This document shows, in pieces, positions 52,791-58,928 of a stretch of DNA of 58,928 nucleotides. This DNA is from Bacteroidota bacterium (GTDB lineage: Bacteria; Bacteroidota; Bacteroidia; Bacteroidales; B18-G4). Under the pieces are notes generated by a model. It was not told where the DNA came from. It ran no database searches and saw only the letters and a list, made by a program, of their open reading frames with translations. How positions within the stretch are numbered: the stretch's first letter is position 1; every line of letters starts with the position of its first letter. The stretch lies in NCBI GenBank assembly GCA_018831055.1, contig JAHJRE010000139.1, positions 102,380-161,307 on the forward strand. The letters run 5' to 3'. The position numbers and the translations under genes were made by a program.

Positions 52791-54056
52791 ATGAAAAATC
52801 ATTTACTTACTTTATTGTTTTTATTGGCCTGCTTCCCGCTTATGTCGCAGTGGATACAGGTTAACAACGGGCTGGGGAACTTCCCGCCCACATCCATGTA
52901 CGTTTTCGTGGATACTGTTTATGTAGGAACTTTTGGTGGTGGAATTTACAGGACACTGGATGAAGGTAACCTGTGGACGGCCATCAACGGTGACCTCGCG
53001 AATCTGAATGTGAACGATATCCGTCCGGGCCCCATTCCCAAGAATATCTTTGTTGCCACAAGCACAGGTCCGTATTTTACCCAGGATCTGCTTAACTATC
53101 AGAACTGCACTTCCACAGGATTGACAAACACGGATATTCACTATTTCTGGTTTGGCGGAGATGATGCTACCGACTGGGCTGTTGGAACTAATGGTGGTGG
53201 TGTTTTTGCTTCCCCGGATTATTACGGACCATGGACGGCATACAATACAGGGATTTCAGGAGAAGGGCTCAAGGTAAACGATATAGGCGGATACTCTGAT
53301 AATAGTATCGATTACAGTGTTATGGCTACTGATGGTGGTATGTATTATTCGATGGATAACCTGGTGTCGTGGACTGAAAAAAACAACGGTCTGAGCGGTG
53401 ATGCCCTGCTGGTGCAAAAGCTCACGGGACTGGGATCCATGGTTATCATTGCTACTCGCGATGGACTGTTCATGAGTTATGATGGAGGAGATACCTGGAC
53501 GGAACAGATCGCGGATGAAAAACTGAATACGGTCTTTATTACTCAGTCAGCACTTTCTTCCACAGGCTTTTATTGCTTTGCTTTTGGAGAGAACGGTTTC
53601 TTCTCCGAAGATTTTATCAATTATAGTCAGGTTGATCTGAGCGGACTATCGGGAGGAGAGATCACCTGTGCAGCTGTTAATTCAAGCCATATGTTCCTGG
53701 GTACTACCCTCAGCGACAGATCCGGCGGTGGCGTTTTCAGGAAACCACTCGACCTGGTTGTGGGTATGCCGGATGAAAAGGAGAACATAAAAAATTTCGG
53801 ACAACTTAATCAAAACCAACCCAATCCTGTTACCACCTCAACAACAATCACCTATGTGTTGAACAATCCGGGAAGGGTAAATCTCAGAATTTTCAGTGCC
53901 CTGGGGCAGGAAGTCCAATCCCTTGTGAATGCTCACCAGGGTAAAGGTTTGCACCAGGTTACTTTTGCACCGGAGGGCTATGGGGGGATCTGTTTCTATT
54001 CCCTGGAGATTGATGGCGTGGTGGTTGGTTCAAGGAGAATGGCTGTGGTGAAGTAG
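52791..54056 (+). CDS. T9SS-secreted beta-propeller-like protein
   Basis: The 421-residue protein has a signal peptide (LLTLLFLLACFPLMSQ) and Asp-box-like propeller repeats (GGGIYRTLDEGNLWTAI, GVFASPDYYGPWTAYN, MYYSMDNLVSWTEKN, LFMSYDGGDTWTEQI). A C-terminal T9SS type A sorting domain follows (LNQNQPNPVTTSTTITYVL, NLRIFSALGQEVQSLV, GICFYSLEIDG ... RRMAVVK). It is predicted to be secreted through T9SS and displayed or released. It follows the two-component genes on the same strand, 204 bp downstream, so regulation by them is possible. Confidence 0.85.
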   Translation: MKNHLLTLLFLLACFPLMSQWIQVNNGLGNFPPTSMYVFVDTVYVGTFGGGIYRTLDEGNLWTAINGDLANLNVNDIRPGPIPKNIFVATSTGPYFTQDLLNYQNCTSTGLTNTDIHYFWFGGDDATDWAVGTNGGGVFASPDYYGPWTAYNTGISGEGLKVNDIGGYSDNSIDYSVMATDGGMYYSMDNLVSWTEKNNGLSGDALLVQKLTGLGSMVIIATRDGLFMSYDGGDTWTEQIADEKLNTVFITQSALSSTGFYCFAFGENGFFSEDFINYSQVDLSGLSGGEITCAAVNSSHMFLGTTLSDRSGGGVFRKPLDLVVGMPDEKENIKNFGQLNQNQPNPVTTSTTITYVLNNPGRVNLRIFSALGQEVQSLVNAHQGKGLHQVTFAPEGYGGICFYSLEIDGVVVGSRRMAVVK

Positions 54057-54065
54057 GTAAATTAA

Positions 54066-54150
54066 AAACCTCTGTGGAGCTCCTGAAATAATAACTTTCA
54101 CGGAGTTTCACAGAGGTTTCACAGGGTACCACAGAGGAAGTCTCTGCGGG
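54066..54150. terminator. CTCTGTG inverted-repeat intergenic structure between convergent genes
   Basis: AAACCTCTGTG (54066-54076) and CACAGAGGTTT (54109-54119) are exact reverse complements. Further partial copies (CACAGGGTACCACAGAGG) follow, then GGGACTTTTT. It sits between two convergent T9SS genes and may end transcription from both sides. Confidence 0.45.
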
Positions 54151-54160
54151 ACTTTTTCGT

Positions 54161-55735
54161 TTAGTCCCTATGAATAATCAATTTCCTGTAAACAACATCA
54201 TTAGTTAATACCAATCCTGCAAGATACATTCCTTCCTCGAGGAAATTCAGATTATAGGTTCCAACCGGAAATCCCTGTTCCTCAAATACTATTCTACCGG
54301 ATAGGTCATAAATCCGGAAAGCCCGGATATCTTCCCGTGAGAGATCGGTTTGTATTGAAAACTCACCGTTACAGGGGTTGGGCTGTATCCCGAAAGCATC
54401 CTGATCGTAATTGTTTTCAGAGAGGCCTGTCGGTAATCCGGAGTAAAACCTCACGATGACAAAATCCTGATCACCGGCGGCATTATATGCTCCGCCGGCT
54501 GCAAGGATCTTCCCGTTTTCCTGTATTGCCAGCGATTGGATGGCATCATTCATCGATCCACCCTGACTGATATCGTAAAAAGAAACCCCAAAATGCGTCC
54601 CAAAGTCAGCATCCAGGGACCCATCTTCGAGGTAACGTGCAAGGCAAAAGTCCATGTTGCTTGTGTTGGAATGATATCCTCCGGCAAGGATCTTGCCATC
54701 GGGTTGGTGAACCACTGAATATGCAGCATTGTCTCCTATCATATCGGTAATTACTACACCGTTCTCACCGAAACTATTATCGGGATAACCATAATTAAGA
54801 TAGCGGAACAATGCGAAATCTATGCTTTCCAGTCCAAATACCCGGCTGGCAACTACAATGCGGTACTGGGAATCAATGGAAAGGCTGGTTCCTGGGGAAA
54901 GAACCATGTTGCATAAGATATGACCATCGTTAATTGAAATACCGTTAATTCCAAAACCCGGATCAAGTGTGCCATCAAGCTTTAGCCTCACGAGGGCGAT
55001 GGCGTCATAGGTACTGCCGTAAGTTTGATAAGCATAAGAGGAAACCAGGATCTTGCCCTGATGCATAGCCACATCACCGGGCATATCGTAGGACCCGCTT
55101 GCCAGGTCAAGAACAATAAATCCATTGGTGCTGAAACCATTATCCAATGTTCCGTTTGGTAAAAACCGGCAAACAAAAAGATCTAAATCCGAACCAATAC
55201 TGATATCGGTTTGCCCGGCAATCACAATTTTACCATCCTCCTGTACGGTGATACAGGTGGCAATTTCATTCCCTCCCAGATCAATCGTACTAATGCCGGA
55301 AACTCCAAACGTGTTGTCAAGTCCTCCGTCGGGTAAAACCCGGGCTACGCTTATATCGGCGTCACCGCTGTTGGAATATCCGCAAATCAATATTTTCCCG
55401 TCGGCTTGCAATGCAATATCAAATACCTGGCTTACTTCAGTGCCAAAGTTGAAAGTAAAAACTCCTCCGCTTCCAAATGAGGCATCATAAGTTCCTTCGG
55501 ACTGATATCTTACCAATGTGCAGTATTGTTGCACCCCCAGTCCATTCGTATAACCGCCGGCCAGGATCTTTCCATCCGGCTGGATGATCACGGCCTGTGC
55601 ATCATTGTAACTTTTATAAATATCAGTCATCACTTTTCCGGAGTTACCAAATGTCTCGTCAATGGTTCCGGGTTGCTGGGCAAATGTCATCAACCCCAGT
55701 GTAAGCAGTAATAAGATAGTAATGTAGTTTTTCAT
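54161..55735 (-). CDS. T9SS-secreted delta-60-repeat protein
   Basis: The 524-residue protein has a signal peptide (ITILLLLTLGLMTFAQ) and about seven copies of the delta-60 repeat (for example IQPDGKILAGGYTN ... LVRYQSEGTYDASFGSGGVF, LQADGKILICGYSN ... VARVLPDGGLDNTFG). Residues from about 440 form a T9SS sorting domain (FGIQPNPCNGEFSIQTDL ... GMYLAGLVL). Delta-60 repeats form propeller-like surfaces in secreted proteins of unknown function. It is convergent with the preceding T9SS gene and divergent from the methyltransferase gene. Confidence 0.88.
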   Translation of the reverse strand: MKNYITILLLLTLGLMTFAQQPGTIDETFGNSGKVMTDIYKSYNDAQAVIIQPDGKILAGGYTNGLGVQQYCTLVRYQSEGTYDASFGSGGVFTFNFGTEVSQVFDIALQADGKILICGYSNSGDADISVARVLPDGGLDNTFGVSGISTIDLGGNEIATCITVQEDGKIVIAGQTDISIGSDLDLFVCRFLPNGTLDNGFSTNGFIVLDLASGSYDMPGDVAMHQGKILVSSYAYQTYGSTYDAIALVRLKLDGTLDPGFGINGISINDGHILCNMVLSPGTSLSIDSQYRIVVASRVFGLESIDFALFRYLNYGYPDNSFGENGVVITDMIGDNAAYSVVHQPDGKILAGGYHSNTSNMDFCLARYLEDGSLDADFGTHFGVSFYDISQGGSMNDAIQSLAIQENGKILAAGGAYNAAGDQDFVIVRFYSGLPTGLSENNYDQDAFGIQPNPCNGEFSIQTDLSREDIRAFRIYDLSGRIVFEEQGFPVGTYNLNFLEEGMYLAGLVLTNDVVYRKLIIHRD

Positions 55736-55840
55736 ATTGGAATTTTATAATATTTAAGTGCGCCAAAGATAAAACTTTATTTATATGTTAGTGCTAAGGC
55801 AAGGTTATTATTATCTTTACGAAAACAAATACTTATCCGT

Positions 55841-56689
55841 ATGGGACTTTCCGGTTTTCCAATGGTTGATGTTTTCCAGGATGCTGTTGAGCATAAGAAG
55901 GTGGCGGATGTCATTGCCCGACACCTTGTCGGCCGGGAAGACATACGGGATAAAGCTGTGAATGACCTGGAACTGGGTGAGGTCAGGCATATCCTTGATC
56001 TGGGATGTGGGTTTGGATTTTTTAGCAAAGTTCTGGCAGAACGGGTCCATCCCAATGCACAGATTACCGGAATAGACCTTTATCCCGGGTATGAAAAATG
56101 TTTCCTTCAAATAAGCAGGACTTCCGGGCGAAAATGCAGGTTCATCTGTGGTGACGGCTCGGTGATCCGAAAATTGAAAGATGCTTCCTTTGATCTGATC
56201 GTTTGCAGTTATGCTATGTATTTTTTTCCTGAATTGACCGGCGAGATATCCAGGATTTTAACGGATAAAGGAATGTTTGTTACCATCACTCATTCCCGTC
56301 CGCATATGGAAGAGTTTACGCTATACCTGAAGAATATTTTATCGGAAATGGAAATTCAGGTCCAAGAGGTTATCCCGCATGATGCACTTGTCGACCGCTT
56401 TTCTGATCTTAATGGTAAAGATATCATGGAGCCTTTTTTCCAGGAAATAACCCTGAAGAAATGTGATAATATGCTGAGGTTTGGTATAGATGATTTCAAC
56501 GATTTTCTGCAGTACTTTAATTTCAAATACAGGTTCTTTGTCCCTGAAAGCATTGATCCGCAAAAGAAACTGTATGATCTTCTGGTCGGGAAAATCCGTA
56601 AGGACCTTGAACGGGGGATGATATTGAACATTTCTAAAAACGATGTTATTTTCACCGGGTTCCGGCCTCGAAAATCAAATGTGTTATGA
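55841..56689 (+). CDS. Class I SAM-dependent methyltransferase
   Basis: The 282-residue protein has motif I ILDLGCGFGFF (51-61), motif II ITGIDLYP, CGDGSVIRKL and the post-motif FDLIVCSYAMYFFPEL. These are typical of UbiE/Methyltransf_11-like enzymes. The C-terminal 120 residues (FFQEITLKKCDNMLRFGIDDFNDFLQYFNFKYRFF) are a substrate-specific cap without a recognised signature. It overlaps the NUDIX-RsbRD gene by 4 bp (ATGA, 56686-56689), so the two are translationally coupled and probably act in one pathway. The methyl acceptor is unknown. Confidence 0.88.
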   Translation: MGLSGFPMVDVFQDAVEHKKVADVIARHLVGREDIRDKAVNDLELGEVRHILDLGCGFGFFSKVLAERVHPNAQITGIDLYPGYEKCFLQISRTSGRKCRFICGDGSVIRKLKDASFDLIVCSYAMYFFPELTGEISRILTDKGMFVTITHSRPHMEEFTLYLKNILSEMEIQVQEVIPHDALVDRFSDLNGKDIMEPFFQEITLKKCDNMLRFGIDDFNDFLQYFNFKYRFFVPESIDPQKKLYDLLVGKIRKDLERGMILNISKNDVIFTGFRPRKSNVL

Positions 56690-57681
56690 TCAGGAAAAAA
56701 ATCCGGTGTGCTTATTGTGGCGGACCCTTGGTTCGAAAAGATGAGGGTGACAGCTTAAGGGATTATTGTCCGGCCTGTAATGTGTTTTTTTATGAAAATC
56801 CTCTGCCTGTGGTTTCCAATATCCTGTTAGAAGACAGGAAGATATTGCTGGTGAAAAGAAAGCTTGACCCGAAAAAAGGGTATTGGTGTCTGCCTATGGG
56901 TTTTGCTGAGACCGGTGAAAGCATTGAATCCGCTGCATTGAGAGAGCTCAGGGAAGAAACAGAACTGGAAGGGAAGATCACCGGTTTGGTTGATGTGGAA
57001 TCAGGATACAGCGAAACATACGGCGACCTGCTTTTTTTGACTTTTGAAGCTGAAAAAACCGGTGGCGAAGCCATTGCGGGTGACGATGCCTCCGAAATAG
57101 GTTTTTTCTCTCTGGATAAACTTCCTGAAATGGCCTTCGTATCGAATATCCATGCCTTAGAAAAATTCATCCGGTCAAAACAGGAGTTCTGGACTATCAT
57201 TGACTCCTTCAAAAGGTCTTTAAATGGAGAGTCCAATGGCAAACCGGCCGGAGACTTCTTATCCGATAAACTGATACGTCTTATTGAAGATAACGCGGAG
57301 CTCATAGCCCAATACTGGCTGAATGATGTGAGAACCAGCCATTCAACTCCTACATACAGGCAATTTGACCCGATAGCATTGTCTTCCAGGAATATGATCG
57401 TGATCAGCCATTTTGGAGAATGGCTCGGGGGAATTTATTCAGGAAAAGAAATCAGGGAATTTTATGAAAAGCTCGGAGCAGACAGAAATATGGAGGGATT
57501 TAAACTAAGCGAGGTGCTCAGTGCTTTAAGCCTCACACGCAAAAATATCTGGGAATTTGCCCTTTCACAGAATGTTTGGAATAAAACCATCGACATTTAT
57601 ATGGCACTTGAGCTGGAGCGCAGGATGATGCTCTTCTTTGACCGGGCTGCCTATTGGATCGCAAGAGGATATGAATTGTAA
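56686..57681 (+). CDS. NUDIX hydrolase fused to an RsbRD-type N-terminal-like domain
   Basis: The 331-residue protein has an N-terminal zinc ribbon (C8, C11, C28, C31) as in NudC/ADP-ribose-type NUDIX proteins. The NUDIX box at 72-94 is G72-x5-E78-x7-REL-x-EE, with E93 replacing the usual Gly; the metal-binding E87, E90 and E91 are kept. Residues about 190-330 (LIRLIEDNAELIAQYWLNDVRTSHSTPTYRQFD ... FALSQNVWNKTIDIYMALELERRMMLFFDRAAYWIARGYE) resemble the helical RsbRD_N domain of stressosome RsbR-like proteins. It overlaps the methyltransferase gene. The activity is probably hydrolysis of a nucleoside diphosphate derivative, with the fused domain sensing or scaffolding. Confidence 0.8.
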   Translation: MIRKKIRCAYCGGPLVRKDEGDSLRDYCPACNVFFYENPLPVVSNILLEDRKILLVKRKLDPKKGYWCLPMGFAETGESIESAALRELREETELEGKITGLVDVESGYSETYGDLLFLTFEAEKTGGEAIAGDDASEIGFFSLDKLPEMAFVSNIHALEKFIRSKQEFWTIIDSFKRSLNGESNGKPAGDFLSDKLIRLIEDNAELIAQYWLNDVRTSHSTPTYRQFDPIALSSRNMIVISHFGEWLGGIYSGKEIREFYEKLGADRNMEGFKLSEVLSALSLTRKNIWEFALSQNVWNKTIDIYMALELERRMMLFFDRAAYWIARGYEL

Positions 57682-57777
57682 AATAAGTGATTTTGAATCT
57701 CATCCAATATTTACCTGACCTGTAGACGTTTGGTTTTTCCTTCAGGAATGTGTACCTTGCAGTAAAATTTGATTGTC

Positions 57778-58928
57778 ATGAAAACCATTTTCCTGCCAAC
57801 TTTCTTGGTTCTGCTATTGTTGTTCTCTTTTTCATCCAAAGCCCAGGATTTCTTCGTTGAATTTCAAAACACGGATTATCAGCAAACAGAAAAACTCTTC
57901 CTGGAAAATATAAATCAATATATTCCACAGAACGCCGATGGCACTTCTGAAAGATACATTGAGAGTATGGATCCGGGTTTTTTTGAAGCCTGGATATCAT
58001 GGATCATGGATGAAGCTCAGATACCTGGTGCTTCCCTTTGCTTTTTGAAAGATGGCCAAATGTACTGGAAATGGCATAACGGTGTTGCCAATCTTGCTCA
58101 GGGCAATCCTGTGAACGATTCCACGGTTTTCATGGCTTGTTCTATTTCAAAAACTGTTATTATTACCGCCATCATGCAGCTTTATGAAGAAGGGATGTTT
58201 CAGTTGGACGATGATGTCAACGAATATCTGCCTTTTGAAGTTAAAAACCCCCTCTTTCCGGATAGCATCATAACTTTTCGTTACCTGATGACTCATCTTT
58301 CCTCGATTAACGATAATCTTGAGCTGTTAAACAGCCTGATCACCTATGGGCACGATTGCCCTATTCCCATAAGTTCCCTTCTGGAAGCCTATCTGGTCCC
58401 CGGCGGGATGTACTTTACCGATCAGAGCTATGCTTCTTTTCCCCCTTTTCAGGAACATAACTACACAAACGTTGGAGCCACCCTCCTGGCATACCTGGTA
58501 GAACGCATGACGGATACCGATTTTGAGACCTATTGCCAGAACCATATTTTCCAGCCTCTGGGGATGGAGCAGACTTCCTTCCGTTTGGCAAATCTTGATC
58601 AGTCGAGGATTGCCACCCCCTACCTGCAACAGGATGGAACCCTGATACCAACCGATCATCCGGGTTTTCCGGTTTATCCTTCAGGTGCTCTCCGAACCAG
58701 TGCCATGCAGCTGGCAAAACTCCTGGGAATGTATATGCAGGGAGGAACCTATGAGGGTGTTACTATCCTGAATCAGAATACTGTGGATTTGATTACCACA
58801 TTGCAATACCCACAGGTTCTATGGCCGGAAATGATGGGGCTGATCTGGTTTTTCAATTATGGATTTTATAAACACGGAGGATACTTCCCGGGGGCACAAT
58901 CGGAATATGGGTTCAGCTGGGACCGGAA
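57778..58928 (+). CDS. Class C beta-lactamase-like serine hydrolase (C-terminus beyond window)
   Basis: The open frame runs from ATG 57778 to the right edge (384 residues, incomplete). It has a signal peptide (IFLPTFLVLLLLFSFSSKAQ). The catalytic motifs S122-x-x-K125 (ACSISKT) and Y229-x-N231 (HNYTNVG) are present, and KHGGYFPG near 370 is in the place of the HxG/KTG motif. The segments ASLCFLKDGQMYWKWHNGVAN and HIFQPLGMEQTSF are typical of the AmpC/estB/penicillin-binding-protein-like family. Such periplasmic enzymes hydrolyse peptides, esters or beta-lactams; most are not resistance genes. It starts 97 bp after the NUDIX-RsbRD stop. Confidence 0.85.
   Translation, partial: MKTIFLPTFLVLLLLFSFSSKAQDFFVEFQNTDYQQTEKLFLENINQYIPQNADGTSERYIESMDPGFFEAWISWIMDEAQIPGASLCFLKDGQMYWKWHNGVANLAQGNPVNDSTVFMACSISKTVIITAIMQLYEEGMFQLDDDVNEYLPFEVKNPLFPDSIITFRYLMTHLSSINDNLELLNSLITYGHDCPIPISSLLEAYLVPGGMYFTDQSYASFPPFQEHNYTNVGATLLAYLVERMTDTDFETYCQNHIFQPLGMEQTSFRLANLDQSRIATPYLQQDGTLIPTDHPGFPVYPSGALRTSAMQLAKLLGMYMQGGTYEGVTILNQNTVDLITTLQYPQVLWPEMMGLIWFFNYGFYKHGGYFPGAQSEYGFSWDR

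Noticed and set aside
57778-58928. Dedicated beta-lactam resistance gene
   Set aside because: The third motif is KHGG rather than a standard KTG, and this family consists mainly of esterases and peptidases; sequence alone does not support a resistance call.

Overview
The window looks like a chromosomal segment of an uncultured or marine/sediment member of the Bacteroidota (Bacteroidales/Marinilabiliales-like). The evidence is five type IX secretion (T9SS) cargo proteins or remnants, a TonB-dependent receptor with an N-terminal carboxypeptidase-regulatory-like domain, families typical of the phylum (DUF5723, DUF6263, Bacteroidota FtsX permeases, PD40-OmpA proteins), promoters of the TTTG-N(19-21)-TAnnTTTG type, and an almost complete absence of Shine-Dalgarno sequences. 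I see no rRNA, tRNA or CRISPR array. Two genes run off the edges: an OmpA-family protein on the left and a serine hydrolase on the right.

Layout. 1-5 kb: cell-envelope genes (PD40-OmpA protein with a TPR partner, a DUF5723 outer-membrane protein, a lipoprotein). 5.2-7.8 kb: a four-gene Orp (orange protein)-type operon, consisting of a DUF134 regulator, a NifX/NifB-like cofactor-binding protein and two MinD-type ATPases with inserted 2x[4Fe-4S] ferredoxin domains. It sits behind a perfect 22-bp palindrome that overlaps the promoter. 7.8-11.8 kb: a T9SS cargo gene and a TonB receptor. 11.9-15.3 kb: an aspT-aspD operon for aspartate:alanine exchange and aspartate decarboxylation, a proton-motive-force-generating cycle. 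15.6-23.5 kb: an outer-membrane protein, an AraC/GyrI regulator broken by an internal deletion, an FtsX permease, and an MMPL/RND exporter with a LolA-like partner. 23.6-25.6 kb: an ECF sigma, zinc-finger anti-sigma and periplasmic sensor operon behind a small cation-loop protein gene that is interrupted by an in-frame TAA.

26.3-35.8 kb is the most unusual block. A 2403-residue dimodular NRPS has the order A-PCP-C-formyltransferase-(half C)-A-PCP-TE, and it lies 36 bp downstream of a membrane-anchored spermidine-synthase-like protein that probably shares its transcript. 36-44.6 kb is accessory in character: a transposase remnant, a lone degenerate copy of a palindromic repeat, an NmrA-like reductase, a 7TM-AraC regulator, a VCBS/LamG T9SS protein, an MFS exporter, and a perfect-period array of four 168-bp repeats. 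Each 168-bp unit carries three 7-3-7 hairpins. A DUF4143 AAA ATPase follows the array. It abuts a T9SS gene truncated at both ends.

45.5-58.9 kb: a large Asp-box (sortilin-like) protein, a DUF6263 protein, a TPR histidine kinase/NarL-type response regulator pair, two T9SS proteins (beta-propeller-like and delta-60 repeats), a methyltransferase coupled to a NUDIX-RsbRD fusion, and a class C beta-lactamase-like hydrolase.

Candidates for something undescribed are the NRPS with the internal formyltransferase, the 168-bp hairpin array with its dispersed copy, the Orp operator, the interrupted small cation-binding protein of the ECF locus, and the NUDIX-RsbRD fusion. All family assignments come from motif recognition by eye; no database search was run.
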